Positions 39,655 through 50,300 of a DNA stretch of 64,000 nt are shown here, one piece after another. The translations under genes and the position numbers were made by a program. The DNA comes from Solirubrobacter sp963798325. GTDB lineage: Bacteria > Actinomycetota > Thermoleophilia > Solirubrobacterales > Solirubrobacteraceae. Below the pieces are notes generated by a model that saw only the letters and a list, made by a program, of their open reading frames with translations, was not told the origin of the DNA and made no database searches. Within the stretch, counting starts at the first letter, position 1. The number at the start of each line of letters is the position of its first letter. The DNA is taken from contig CAWCSS010000001.1 in assembly GCA_963798325.1 (NCBI GenBank), positions 1,116,001 to 1,180,000 on the forward strand, given 5' to 3'.

Positions 39655-39980
39655 TCACTCGTGGGATCGACCACCACGGATCACCGGCAGCGCCACGACC
39701 GTCTCGCCGGTCGGCACGGACCACTTGCACCCAGGCCCGTACTCGGCCACCGTCGCCGAGAGCTCGTGCCCGAACCCACCGCCTCGAGGGACCGAGCCAA
39801 CCGGTCATACCCGGCTCGCGCCGCCATCGCCGCCCACTCGTCGAGGCCGTGACGCCCGTGCACGTCGGACCCGCAGATCCCACAGCGCGCCACCTGGAGC
39901 CGCACCTGCCCGGAGCCTGGCACAGGCTCCGGGCGGTCGAGGACCTCGAACTGCGCGTCCTGGCAGACCACGGCTCGCAT
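39655..39980 (-). pseudogene. zinc alcohol dehydrogenase remnant (N-terminal about one third)
   Basis: The frame starts MRAVVCQDAQFEVLDRPEP and continues VRLQVARCGICGSDVHGRHG, a clear GroES-like start with the catalytic-zinc Cys. After LARSLEAV one base is missing near 39771-39780; the next frame gives FGHELSATVAEYGPGC and ETVVALPVIRGG with the GHE motif, then stops. The remaining two thirds (structural zinc, Rossmann fold) are absent. The gap from the SDR-like gene to the 40020 gene (about 550 bases) holds only this remnant and the hairpin. Confidence 0.75.
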
Positions 39981-40019
39981 CGCGGTTCACCGGCGGGAGA
40001 TTTGGGCACCAGACGCCCG

Positions 40020-40298
40020 GTGAAGGCGTCGCACAGGGTGGCAGTCGTCTACGGCTTCGGCGTCCTGCTCCTCGCCGGGGAGTTCCTGTTCTGGCACAGC
40101 GGCGGCCGCGCCGAGCGCCTGTGCCTGCGCGCGCGGTTCGTGAGCTCCGGCTCGCTGTCGTGGTGGCCGCCGGGCACGCGCTGCGAGTTCGGCCTGCCCG
40201 TGATGTCCGACACGGTGTTGAACTTCTGGTTCGTCCCGACGGCGTTCATCACGGGCATACTCATCACGGTGCTCGTCAGTGTGGCCGATCGCCGTTGA
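40020..40298 (+). CDS. small two-helix membrane protein
   Basis: A 92-residue protein starting at GTG 40020. TM1 is VAVVYGFGVLLLAGEFLFW. A loop with two Cys follows (LCLRARFVSSGS, GTRCEFGLPV), then TM2, LNFWFVPTAFITGILITVLVSV. The Cys pair and loop suggest an extracytoplasmic disulphide. No family recognised. The 3' end overlaps that of the GH3 gene by 23 bases (convergent). The start is uncertain because the frame is open further upstream. Confidence 0.55.
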   Translation: MKASHRVAVVYGFGVLLLAGEFLFWHSGGRAERLCLRARFVSSGSLSWWPPGTRCEFGLPVMSDTVLNFWFVPTAFITGILITVLVSVADRR

Positions 40299-42618
40299 CG
40301 ATCTTGAACGTCTGCACGTTGTCGGACTCCGACGACGTGTTGCCCGCGTAGACCTCGATCGTGCCGTTCTCGACCCGCAGGCGCTCGTGGTTGTCGTAGA
40401 AGCCGACGTCCTGGGGGCTGAGCTTCCAGCTGACCGTGGTCGACTGCTTGGGGTTCAACGTGACGCGCTGGAACCCGCGCAGGCGGCGCACGGGCTGGCT
40501 CTGGCTGGCCACCGGATCGTGGATGTAGAGCTGGACGACCTCATCGCCCGCGACCGCGCCCGTGTTGGTGACGTCGACCGTGGCCGTGATCGTGCCGCGG
40601 CGAGCATCCATCGCCGAGGACGACAGGCGCAGGTTGGAGACCTTGAAGGTCGTGTAGCTGAGCCCGTAGCCGAACTCGTACAGCGGCGAGCAGCTGACGA
40701 TGTCGCGGTGGCGCGAGTTGTAGCGGGAGCCCGGATCGCACGGACGGCCCGTCGGCTCGTGGTTGTAGTAGATCGGGATCTGGCCGACGCTGCGCGGGAA
40801 CGACACGGGCAGCTTGCCGCCCGGGTTGACCTTGCCGAACACGACGTCGGCGACGGCGTTGCCGGCCTCGATGCCGCCGAACCACGCCTCCAGGATCGCG
40901 GGTGAGTCGGGCTCGATGTCCGACAGCACCAGCGGCCGGCCGTTGAACAGCACGACCGCGAACGGCTTGCCGGTGGCCTTGACCGCCTTGATGATCTGCT
41001 CCTGCTCGCCCGGCAGCCCGAGGTCGCTGCGCGCCTCGGCCTCGCCGCTCATCTCGCGCGTCTCACCGACGACGACGACCACCTGATCGGCGGCGTTGGC
41101 AGCCGCGGTGACGGCCGCGACGTCGACCGTCGGGCACTCACCCGCCGGGTCGTAGAGCTCGTTGTGCGAGAGCGTGCAGCCGGCGGTGTAGGTGGCGCCC
41201 GGTGAGGCCGCGGTGAGGCCGGCGACCGGGGTGACGCCGTCCTCGTCACGGCCGACGCCCCACCATGGGCCGAGCACGTCGTGGCCGGGCGCGGTGACGT
41301 TGCCGTCGATGGTCGACTGGCCCAGTGGACCGATGATCGCCGTCTTCTTGGCCGCGCTGAAGGGCAGGATGCCGTTGTTCTTGAGCAGCACCATCGAGCG
41401 CTGCGCGGCGGTGCGCGCGGCGGCGCGGTTCGCGGCCGGGATCGGCGTCTGGCGGTTGTCGACGTGGTTGTACGTGACCTTGTCGAAGAGCCCGGCGCGG
41501 AACTTGATGCGCAGGATCCGGCGCACGGCGTCGTCCACGCGCTTGATCGAGACGCGCCCGCTCGACACAAGCGACTTCCCGAAGTCCCGGTAGTTGGTGG
41601 AGACCATCTCGGAGTCGGTCCCGGCGTTGAGCGCGATCTCCGCCGCGTCGGCCCCGTCCTCGGCCACGCCGTGCCCGCACGGGCCGCTGTCGGGGTTCTT
41701 CGGCGGGCAGGCGCGCAGCTCGGCGACCGCCGTGTAGTCGCTCTCGATGAAGCCGTCAAAGCCCCAGAGGTCCTTGAGCACGTGGTTCTCGAGATAGTCG
41801 TTCGCGCAGCCGGGATGGCCGTTGAGCGAGTTGAACGAGCACATCGCCGTGTCCGAGCCGGCGTCGATCGCGGCCTTGAACGGCGGCAGGTACGTGTTCC
41901 ACAGCCGTGAGAGCGACATGTCGGTCGTGTTGTAGTCACGGCCGGATTCGGTCGCGCCGTAGGCGGCGTAGTGCTTGACGCTCGTGACCGTCTTGTCGGG
42001 CGCGCTGTAGTCGTTGCCCTGCGCGCCGCGCACCCGCGCCGCGGCCATCACGGAGTTCAGATACGGGTCCTCGCCGGCGGCCTCGGAGATCCGCCCCCAG
42101 CGCGGCTCGTGCGAGACGTCGACCATCGGCGAATAGATCTGCTTGAGCCCGACCGTCGCCGACTCGGCGGCGCCGATCGTGTGGTCGGCCTGCGCGACCG
42201 ACGGATCGAACGAAGAACCCGTGGCCAACGGGATCGGGAAGATCGTGCGGAACCCGTGGATCGTGTCGAAGGCGAACAGGATCGGGATGTGCAGCCGTGA
42301 CTGCTTGACCGCGATCTGCTGGTAGTGGTCGATCTTCGCCGGGTCGGTCAACGAGAACACCGCGCCGACCGGCTTGGCCGCCTCGGCGTCGTTGATCTGC
42401 CCGTCGGAGATCAGCGTCAGCTGGTTGAGCTTCTCCTCGAGCGTCATCCGGCGGATCAGATCGTCGATGCGTTTCTCGACGTTGCGGTCATGTCCGCGGT
42501 CGGCGCCTTTGAGCGCGATCCGATCCTTCGTCGGGCGGGCTCCGGCCTGGACACCGGCAGCACCGACCGCCGCGGCGGCGAGACAGCCGGCGGCGGCGAC
42601 ACACAAACGACCCTTCAT
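40276..42618 (-). CDS. secreted GH3 beta-glucosidase (BglX-like)
   Basis: A 780-residue enzyme with a signal peptide (LCVAAAGCLAAAAVGAAGVQA) and AGGAAG before the ATG. The N-terminal TIM-barrel has MTLEEKLNQLTLISDG, PILFAFDTIHGFRTIFPIPLA, SVKHYAAYGATESGRDYN and the nucleophile Asp in GFDGFIESDYTAVAEL. The second domain has MVLLKNNGILPF and GETREMSGEAEARSDLGLPGEQEQII. A fibronectin-III-like C-terminal domain (EVVQLYIHDP, LRGFQRVTLNPKQS) ends it. The family removes terminal beta-linked glucose. It is divergent from a GH144-type gene, suggesting joint use on a beta-glucan. Confidence 0.93.
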   Translation of the reverse strand: MKGRLCVAAAGCLAAAAVGAAGVQAGARPTKDRIALKGADRGHDRNVEKRIDDLIRRMTLEEKLNQLTLISDGQINDAEAAKPVGAVFSLTDPAKIDHYQQIAVKQSRLHIPILFAFDTIHGFRTIFPIPLATGSSFDPSVAQADHTIGAAESATVGLKQIYSPMVDVSHEPRWGRISEAAGEDPYLNSVMAAARVRGAQGNDYSAPDKTVTSVKHYAAYGATESGRDYNTTDMSLSRLWNTYLPPFKAAIDAGSDTAMCSFNSLNGHPGCANDYLENHVLKDLWGFDGFIESDYTAVAELRACPPKNPDSGPCGHGVAEDGADAAEIALNAGTDSEMVSTNYRDFGKSLVSSGRVSIKRVDDAVRRILRIKFRAGLFDKVTYNHVDNRQTPIPAANRAAARTAAQRSMVLLKNNGILPFSAAKKTAIIGPLGQSTIDGNVTAPGHDVLGPWWGVGRDEDGVTPVAGLTAASPGATYTAGCTLSHNELYDPAGECPTVDVAAVTAAANAADQVVVVVGETREMSGEAEARSDLGLPGEQEQIIKAVKATGKPFAVVLFNGRPLVLSDIEPDSPAILEAWFGGIEAGNAVADVVFGKVNPGGKLPVSFPRSVGQIPIYYNHEPTGRPCDPGSRYNSRHRDIVSCSPLYEFGYGLSYTTFKVSNLRLSSSAMDARRGTITATVDVTNTGAVAGDEVVQLYIHDPVASQSQPVRRLRGFQRVTLNPKQSTTVSWKLSPQDVGFYDNHERLRVENGTIEVYAGNTSSESDNVQTFKIVNGDRPH

Positions 42619-42737
42619 GAGCTTCCTCCCCTGCGAATGTGGCGGCGCTTCAATCCCCAGACGCGGGTCGTCTCAAACCCGACGTTTTCGCGTGCCCAAC
42701 AGCCGGGTAGCGAGGCGGCTGACCAAGGGAGGAACTC

Positions 42738-44198
42738 ATGAGGCTTGGGTTCGCCGCCGTGCTGGCGGCTGTGCTGTTGCTCGTCCCCGCGACCGCGTCC
42801 GCACGAGGGGGAAATCACGACGGTGACCTGCGCGAATACGCGCGCGGCACGTGGGCGTCGTTCGTGGCCATGACCGACGAGAAGTCGGGGCTTCCGACCG
42901 ACGCGTTGAAGGCCGACGGAACCAAGGACGTCAAGACGTCGACGACCAACATCGGCGCCTACATGTGGAGCGCCGTCGTCGCCCGCCGCCTGCACATCAT
43001 CAGCGAGCGCGAGCTGACGCAGAGACTGTCTCGCACGCTTGACACGCTCTCGCACATGGAGCGCTCGCTCGGCGGTCAGTACTGGAACTGGTACGACCAC
43101 CGCACGGGCGCCAAGCTCGAGCCCACGCCACAGCTGGACAACTGGCTCTCGAGCGTCGACAACGGCTGGCTCGCCGTCGGCCTGAAGGTCGTCGCCAACT
43201 CGACGCCCCGGCTCGCCCGTCAGGCCAACGCGCTCTATGACTCGATGGACTGGAGCGTCTACTACGTCCCGGAGCGCAACCTGGTGCGCTTCCACATCGA
43301 CCCGTCCCAGCCGACCGACCCGGTTCGCTCGCCGTGCTGCTACGACACGACCGTCAGCGAGAGCCGCATCGTCGACTACCTCGGCATCGCCCGCGACCAG
43401 CTACCGCCGAAGGCGTATTTCCAGCGCTGGCGGACGTTCCCCGACGTGAGCTGCGACTGGGCCTGGCAGGAGAGCAAGCCGGTGGGGACGACCAAGACCT
43501 ACTACGGCGTCAACGTGTTCGAAGGCGCCTATCCCTACCGCGGCTCGCTGGTCGTGCCGAGCTGGGGCGGCAGCATGTTCGAGGCGCTGATGCCCGACCT
43601 GTTCGTGCCCGAGGCGCAATGGGCGCCGCGCAGCTGGGGCATCAACCACCCGCTCACCGTCCGCGCGCAGATCCTCCACGGCCTCGTGGATGCGAACTAC
43701 GGCCTCTGGGGCTTCTCCCCCGCCAACAAGCCCGAGGGCGGCTACGGGATCTACGGGGTCGACGCCATCGGCCTCAACCCGGACGGCAACGCGTCCAACG
43801 AGGACAACACGCTCGTCAACGCCGGGTACGCGGGTTGCCGCGACGGCACGCCAACGCCGCCGCCGTCGGCCTACACCAACGGCGTCGTCACCCCGCACGC
43901 CTCGGCGCTCGCCCTGCGCTACGACGAGCGCGCGGCCCGCGCGAACCTCGCCAAGCTCGCGCGGATCCCGGGCATGTACGGCCGCTGGGGCTTCCGCGAC
44001 AGCGTCAACGTCGGAACCATGCACCCGAGCGAGTTCTACCTCTCGCTCGACCAGGGGATGCTGATGGGCGCGCTCGGCAACGCGCTCGGCGGCGACGTGC
44101 TGCGCAAGGCGTTCGCCGACCGGCCGCTCGAGCGCAAGCTGCGGCCGGTCATCGGGATCGAGGAGTTCGGGGCTAAGGCGCCGTCGTCGAGAGGGTGA
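42738..44198 (+). CDS. secreted glycoamylase-domain protein (GH144-like endo-beta-1,2-glucanase candidate)
   Basis: A 486-residue protein with a signal peptide (FAAVLAAVLLLVPATASA) and GGGAGGAA before the ATG. It has an (alpha/alpha)6-barrel look: TTNIGAYMWSAVVARRL, SVDNGWLAVGLKVV, YGVNVFEGAYPYRGSLVVPSWGGSMFEALMPDL, WGINHPLTVRAQILHGL, YGLWGFSPANKPEGGYGIYGVDAIGL and NVGTMHPSEFYLSLDQGMLMGAL. This is the PF10091 glycoamylase fold, whose characterised members include GH144 endo-beta-1,2-glucanases. Next to a GH3 beta-glucosidase, breakdown of beta-1,2-glucan is a reasonable guess. The 3' end overlaps the NHL gene by 26 bases. Confidence 0.85.
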   Translation: MRLGFAAVLAAVLLLVPATASARGGNHDGDLREYARGTWASFVAMTDEKSGLPTDALKADGTKDVKTSTTNIGAYMWSAVVARRLHIISERELTQRLSRTLDTLSHMERSLGGQYWNWYDHRTGAKLEPTPQLDNWLSSVDNGWLAVGLKVVANSTPRLARQANALYDSMDWSVYYVPERNLVRFHIDPSQPTDPVRSPCCYDTTVSESRIVDYLGIARDQLPPKAYFQRWRTFPDVSCDWAWQESKPVGTTKTYYGVNVFEGAYPYRGSLVVPSWGGSMFEALMPDLFVPEAQWAPRSWGINHPLTVRAQILHGLVDANYGLWGFSPANKPEGGYGIYGVDAIGLNPDGNASNEDNTLVNAGYAGCRDGTPTPPPSAYTNGVVTPHASALALRYDERAARANLAKLARIPGMYGRWGFRDSVNVGTMHPSEFYLSLDQGMLMGALGNALGGDVLRKAFADRPLERKLRPVIGIEEFGAKAPSSRG

Positions 44199-46392
44199 AC
44201 GTGAGCGTCTTGGTGTAGGCGCCCGTGCGCAGGGCCTCGTTCGCGCCGATCGTCTGGGAGAGGGCGATCGTCACGGGGTCGTGGGAGACGGGCGCCGGCC
44301 AGGACTTGACGGTCGCGGGCAGCGGCGAGCCCGCGACCTGCAGCGGCTGAGCCAGCGCGAACGCACCGTTGACGAGGCGGCCGGGGGCGTCGGCGCTCGG
44401 GTCACTGACCGTGAGCACGGCGTCGCCGGCGGTCGAGAGCACGTCGGCACTGAGCGACGCCGCGTACGTGCGGGCGACGCCGGGCGTGAAGGGCGGGAAT
44501 TGCCCGCCGCCGCCGAGCGCGAGAACGAGCGTCGGCGCGACGGTCCCGCCGGCCCCGCCCGGCGCCGAGTCCGCGGGGTTCATCCGCCACACGCGGTTGG
44601 CGTACGTATCGGCAATGAACAGGCGCCCTGACGAATCGACGTCCATGCCCACCGGCCGCGTCCATCCCGCGCCCACCGTGCCGAGCGGCTGAAGCTGCGC
44701 GTCGTAGTGCAGGATGCGGTCACGCGAGGTCTCGGCGATGAGCACGCCGCCGTGGCCGTCGGAGCTGACGCCCTCGGGTTGGTCGAGGCCTTCGAGGAGC
44801 CCGACGCGCGACCCGTCGGGAGCGAGCAGGATCAAGCGGCCCTTGCCGGCGGCCGCGTCCGCCTCGGCGCCCAGCTCGACCACCGCGAGCCGGCCGTCCG
44901 TGAGCACCGCCACCGCGGTCGGACGGATGAACCCGCCGAGCACGGACCACGTGTTGGTCTGGCGGTCGAGCCGCTGGAGGCGGTCGTTGCGGGTGTCGGC
45001 CACCCACACCGTGCCGTCGGCGGCAACGGCGACGCCGAGTGGCTCCCTGAAGCGCCCGGGGGTCGAGGCCGCGGTGGTGCCGCCGTAGATCGTGACCTGG
45101 GTGGGATCACCGTCCTGGGGGATCCGCTGGACGCGGTGGCGCCCGCCCTCGACCACCCACACGTCGCCGTTGCGCGGGTCGATGGCCGCGGCGTTGGGAT
45201 CGAGGAACTCGCGCGGCCCGGAACCGCTGGCGGGGGTGTTGATCGTGCTGTTGCGCGCCCACGACTCGATCCGCCCGTCCGCGCGCAACATCTGCACGCG
45301 ATCGGCGCGGGTGTCGACGACCACGAGGTCGCCGTTGGCCTCCACGGCCACGTCGCGGGGCTGCATGAACGCGCCCGGGCCGCGGCCGTCACCGCCCCAG
45401 CCGCGCACGAACGCTCCGTCGACGCCGAACTCCGACACCTGGTTGAGCGACGTGTTGGTGGCGTAGACGCCGCCGCTCGCGTCGGCCGCCGGGTTGACGG
45501 CGACGCCGCGCACGTTGTTGAGCCGGCCAGGCTGGATGCCCGCACCGCCGAAGCCGAGCGTGAACACCTCCTGGTCGTAGCGCGCGATGCGCATGTGCTG
45601 GTTGTCGGCGACGAACAGGTGCCCGGCCTGATCGACGGCGGCGTCGTACGGGTTGAGGAGCCGATCGGCGCCGAACAGGGTGCCGAACACGCCGCCGGCG
45701 CTGAAGCGCTGGATGCGGTTGTTGCGGTCGTCGGCGACGAACACGTCGTGGTCGCGGCCGGGATCGACGGCCAGGCCCTGGATGAAGTTGAACTGCCCCG
45801 GGCCGCTGCCGGGCCCGCTGCCGAAGACCACCGGCGGCCGGTCCGGGCGCCCGTCCGCGCCGAGGTGGAAGCGCTGCACGCGGTGGTTGTCCTGGTCACC
45901 CACGTAGAGCTCGTCGCCGAGCAGCGCGAGCCCGCCGCCGATGCCCGGGTTCAGCTCGCCGGGGGCGGAGCCGAAGCTCCCGAACTGGAACTCGAACTCA
46001 CCGTCGGCCGTGAAGCGCTCGATGCGCGAGTTGAACGAGTCGAGCACGTACACGTGGCCGCGCGCGTCGACCGCCACGCCGCCGATGCCGCCCACCGTCC
46101 CGGACGTGGCGCTGGCGCTGGAGGTCGTCGCGCCGAAGTGGCCGGCGTCCGAGCCGTAGCCGCCGAAGCGCAGGAGGAAGCGACCGTCGGCGGTGAACTT
46201 CTGCACCGTGAACGAGTGCTGGTCGGCGACGTACACGAACGGCCCCGAGGGGTCGTAGGCGAGCGCCTGCGGGAAGCGCAGCACGCCGTCCTGCGCCACG
46301 CCGATCGGGGCGGGGGAATGCCAGTCAGGCGAGGCGACCGCGACACCGGGCACGGCCGCCGCGGCGACGACCGCGACAAGGAGAGCCTTCAT
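44173..46392 (-). CDS. secreted NHL-repeat beta-propeller protein with novel C-terminal domain
   Basis: A 739-residue protein. A signal peptide (LLVAVVAAAAVPGVAVA) is followed by about ten NHL repeats, each with a core like GVAVDARGHVYVLDSFNSRIERFTADG (also YVADQHSFTVQKF, FVADDRNNRIQRF, WVADTRNDRLQRL), forming one or two propellers to about residue 600. The last about 125 residues (from GGAGGTVAPTL) are a separate domain shared with the rhamnosidase at 47395. Propellers bind proteins, sugars or nucleic acid; there is no catalytic motif. Convergent with the GH144-like gene. Confidence 0.9.
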   Translation of the reverse strand: MKALLVAVVAAAAVPGVAVASPDWHSPAPIGVAQDGVLRFPQALAYDPSGPFVYVADQHSFTVQKFTADGRFLLRFGGYGSDAGHFGATTSSASATSGTVGGIGGVAVDARGHVYVLDSFNSRIERFTADGEFEFQFGSFGSAPGELNPGIGGGLALLGDELYVGDQDNHRVQRFHLGADGRPDRPPVVFGSGPGSGPGQFNFIQGLAVDPGRDHDVFVADDRNNRIQRFSAGGVFGTLFGADRLLNPYDAAVDQAGHLFVADNQHMRIARYDQEVFTLGFGGAGIQPGRLNNVRGVAVNPAADASGGVYATNTSLNQVSEFGVDGAFVRGWGGDGRGPGAFMQPRDVAVEANGDLVVVDTRADRVQMLRADGRIESWARNSTINTPASGSGPREFLDPNAAAIDPRNGDVWVVEGGRHRVQRIPQDGDPTQVTIYGGTTAASTPGRFREPLGVAVAADGTVWVADTRNDRLQRLDRQTNTWSVLGGFIRPTAVAVLTDGRLAVVELGAEADAAAGKGRLILLAPDGSRVGLLEGLDQPEGVSSDGHGGVLIAETSRDRILHYDAQLQPLGTVGAGWTRPVGMDVDSSGRLFIADTYANRVWRMNPADSAPGGAGGTVAPTLVLALGGGGQFPPFTPGVARTYAASLSADVLSTAGDAVLTVSDPSADAPGRLVNGAFALAQPLQVAGSPLPATVKSWPAPVSHDPVTIALSQTIGANEALRTGAYTKTLTFTLSTTAP

Positions 46393-46464
46393 GGCACCCG
46401 ACGCTAAGGACGGCGCCCGCGCGGCACATCGGGCGAACGCCCGATCCTGCGCGGCGAGCGCGCC

Positions 46465-47280
46465 CTATTCGGGCGCGAGCACGATGTCGTAGCGCAGCGA
46501 CCAGTGCTCGCCGTCGCGCTCGAACGGCGCGATCAGGGGACTGCGGACGCCGAACACCGCGTCACTGGACAGGTACTCGTCGCCGTCCACGAACACGTGG
46601 GTGATCAGCTTCTGGAAGCCCTCGGCGGTGACCATGAAGTGCACGTGCGCGGGGCGCATCGGCCCCCGCGCGCCCGCCTCGAGCAGCTCGCCCACCGGGC
46701 CGTCGGCGGGGATCGGATAGGCCTCGGGCTTGACCGACCAGAAGTCGAAGCCCCCATCGTCGGCGGTGAACAGGTGTCCGCGGCCACGCGGCTCGTCGCC
46801 GTACTGCACGTCGTAGAAGCCGGCGTCGTCGGCCTGCCAGATCTCCACCCGCGCGCCGGCGACCGGCTCGCCGTCGACGCTCACCACGCGGCCGGACATG
46901 TGACACCGCTCACCGGAGAACCCCCGCGCGATGTCGTCGCCGTTCTCGAACGCCGGCGAGCCCTGGACGAAGAACGGCCCGAACACGGTCGACGGTGTGG
47001 CGGCCGGCGGCGTGCGGTGGTTCATCCCGATCACCAGCATCGAGAGCCCGAGCACGTCGCTGAGCAGCACGAACTCCTGGCGCTTGTCGTCGGTGATGTG
47101 ACCGGTGCGGGTGAGGAAGTCGATGCCCGCGAACCATTCCTGCTCGGTCAGCTGCACCTCGGCGGCGAACGCGTGCAGGTGCCGGACGAGGCTCTGCGCG
47201 ACGGTCTTGAACCGCTCGCTCGGCGCATCCGCGAAGGACGCCAGGACAGCTTGGGTGAGCTCCTCGTCGGCAAGGTTCAT
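46465..47280 (-). CDS. intradiol ring-cleavage dioxygenase (hydroxyquinol/catechol 1,2-dioxygenase type)
   Basis: A 271-residue cytosolic enzyme. The N-terminal helical dimerisation domain (TQAVLASFADAPSERFKTVAQSLVRHLHAFAAEVQLTEQEW) is that of catechol/hydroxyquinol dioxygenases. It is followed by TPSTVFGPFFVQGSP, GEPVAGARVEIWQADDAGFYDVQ (first Tyr ligand), EAYPIPADGPVGELL (second Tyr) and RPAHVHFMVTAEGF (two His) binding Fe(III). The composition of the active-site loop favours hydroxyquinol, but this is not certain. No other aromatic-pathway genes are in the window, so it appears as an isolated step. Confidence 0.9.
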   Translation of the reverse strand: MNLADEELTQAVLASFADAPSERFKTVAQSLVRHLHAFAAEVQLTEQEWFAGIDFLTRTGHITDDKRQEFVLLSDVLGLSMLVIGMNHRTPPAATPSTVFGPFFVQGSPAFENGDDIARGFSGERCHMSGRVVSVDGEPVAGARVEIWQADDAGFYDVQYGDEPRGRGHLFTADDGGFDFWSVKPEAYPIPADGPVGELLEAGARGPMRPAHVHFMVTAEGFQKLITHVFVDGDEYLSSDAVFGVRSPLIAPFERDGEHWSLRYDIVLAPE

Positions 47281-47394
47281 GCCCGAAAGCGTGGCACACG
47301 GTCACTTCATGATCGAGCATGGTCGCCATTGCGCAGGCTTGACATGTAACGATCAAAATGCTCCACTTAGCCGCAGAGCTACAGGAGGAGAGAC

Positions 47395-50300
47395 GTGTTG
47401 CACCGATGGACCCGCGCGGCGCTTGCCGTGCCGCTTTCGCTCGCCCTCGCGGCGAGCGCGCAGGCCGCGACCGTCGACGTCGGCGGACTTCGCCTGGACA
47501 ACCGCACCGATCAGCCGCTGGGGGTCGACGACACCGCCCCCGCGCTCAGCTGGACGCTCACCGGCTCCGGCGCCAACGCCCGCCAGACCGCCTACGAGAT
47601 CGAGGCCACCGATGCGAGCGGCGCGCGGTTGTGGGACACCGGGAAGGTGGCGTCGAGCACCTCGCGGGCGACCTACGCGGGTGCAGCGCTGGCCTCGCGG
47701 GCGAAGGTCTCGTGGCGAGTACGGGTGTGGGACGGCAACGGCGACGTGAGCGCCTACAGCGCGCCGAGCAGCTTCGAGATGGGCCTGCTGCAGCCGTCGG
47801 ACTGGGGCGCGGCGAAGTGGATCCATCTCCCGCCGCCGCCGCTGAACCGTCCGGTGGTCTACGACGTCGGCGAGCAGGACGGCCGCTACGTCCGCATCGA
47901 CGTCACCAAGCTCGGCCTCGGCCTCTACGAGAGCTCCTACAACGGCGTCGTCTCGCGCATCCAGCTCGCCGAGCTGCAGGTGCTCGCGCCGGACGGGACG
48001 AACCTCGCGCTGACCAAGAGCGTCTCCGCCTTCGACCAGTTCTCCTCGCAGGGCTGGGGCACCAAGCAGCTCACCGACGGCCGGATCAGTGGGCCCGGCT
48101 ACATGAGCCGCCAGCTCACCACGCAGGACGCGAACCCCTCCAAGTGGGTGCAGGTCGACCTCGGCTCGGTCCAGCACTTCAACAAGGTCGTCCTCTATCC
48201 ACGCTCCGACGCGCGCACGCCGGACGGTCAGGTCCCGAACTTCCCGGTCGACTTCACGATCCGCACCGGCACGACGAGCACGCCCGCGACCGTGATCAAG
48301 ACCGTCGTCGACCAGCCGAACCCGCCCGGCCCGGATCTCAACAACCCGCTGCCGATCTTCGCCAGGGCGTTCACCGCCGCGAAGACCGTGAGCCAGGCGC
48401 GCCTGTACGTCGCCGGCCTCGGCGCCTACGAGGCGACGGTCAACGGCGCCAAGGTCACCGACACGGTGCTCAACCCGGGCGTGACCAACCCGCTGAAGTC
48501 CGTCCAGTACGGCACCTACGACGTCACGCAGCTGGTGCGTCAAGGCGACAACACGCTCGGTGTCGCGCTCGGCAACGGCCAGACGAACGTCACCCAGCAG
48601 GCCAACGCCGCCGCCGGCCGCGGCGACGTCTACACCAAGTTCAACTCGATCGTCGGCCCCGACGGCGTGCTGCTCGCGCCGGTCGCGGCGGGCGCGACGA
48701 CCGTGCAGCTCGACGCGGTGACCGGCTACACGGTCGGCGACACGATCAACGTCGACACGGGCGACGGCGGCGAGCGGCTGGAGTCGCGCACGGTCACCGC
48801 CGTGGGCACCAACACGGTCACCTTCGCCCCGGCGCTCGAGCAGGCACACACCACGGGCAGCTCGGTGCAGGGCTCGGGCATGCCGACCAAGCCGGAGATG
48901 GCGGTCACGCCGCGGCTGTTCGCGCGACTGGAGCTGACGTACGCCGACGGCACGACGGACGCGATCGTCACCGACCGCTCCTTCCGCGCCACGGACGGCC
49001 CGACGATCACCGACAACTGGTACTCGGGCACCGACTACGACGCGCGGGCCGTGCAGGCCGGCTGGGACAAGCCGGGCGCCGATCTGTCCACCTGGGAGTC
49101 CGCCTCGATCACCTCACCGCCGTCGCTGCAGACCAAGCTCGTGTGGCGCGAGGCGCCGCCGACGCGGGTGCAGAAGGTGTTCAAGGCCGTGCAGATCAAG
49201 AAGGTCTCGACCGGCTCGTGGTCGTTCGACCTCGGCCAGAACTTCGCCGGCATGCCGAAGCTGACGCTCAAGGGCGTGCCCGCGGGCACGACGATCCAGA
49301 TGGTCCCGGGCGAGTCGTGGAGCGGGAACGGGGCCGTGAGCACGGTGACCGCCGGCCAGGGCACCGGCATCCTCGACACCTACACCACCAACGGCGACGC
49401 CGAGCAGACCTTCGCCGCGCAGTTCATGTACCACGGGTTCCAGTACGTGCAGGTCTCCGGCCTGCCCGCCGGCTACGTGCCCGACGAGAACACGCTGGTC
49501 GGCCTGCAGACGAACGCCGACGTCCCCACGGGCGGCACGGTGACGACGTCGAGCGATCTGATCAACCGGATCCACAGGATGTCGGAGTACTCGATCCGCT
49601 CGAACATGCAGTCGATCTTCACCGACTGCCCGCACCGCGAGAAGCTCGGCTGGCTCGCGGACATGATCCAGTCGATGGGGGCGATCCACTCCAACTTCGA
49701 CGTCTCGGGCTTCCTGCGCAACATGCAGCGCGACATGCTCGAGTCCCAGCAGCCCGACGGGCTGATCCCGGGCACCGCCCCCGAGTTCCCGATCTTCGGC
49801 GGCGGGTACCGCGACGACATCAACTGGGGCGGCGCGTACATCATCACGCCCTACTTCCTCTGGCAGACCTACGGCGACACGCGCACGATGCGCGAGTACT
49901 GGTCCTCGATGCAGGCCTACATGACCTACGTCCGCAAGCAGATCGGCGCCAACGGGCTGCTCGTCAGCGGCCTCGGCGACTGGATCGCGGGTGACACGAC
50001 GACGCCGAAGGAGGCGACCGGCACCTACGGGCTCTACGTCGTCGCCGACCAGATGGCGAAGATGGCGACCGCCCTGGGCAAGGACGCGGACGCGGCCGAC
50101 TACCGAGCGCTCGCGCAGTCACTGGCGACCGCGTTCAACACCGCGTTCCTCGACCCGGCGACGAAGACCTACAAGACCGCGACGTCGAGCTCGCAGGCGC
50201 TCGACGCGCTGCCGCTGGCGATGGGGATCGTGCCCGCCGACGCGCACGACGCGGTCCTCGCCGATCTCATCGCTCGCATCGACGCGTACCACCCCGGTGG

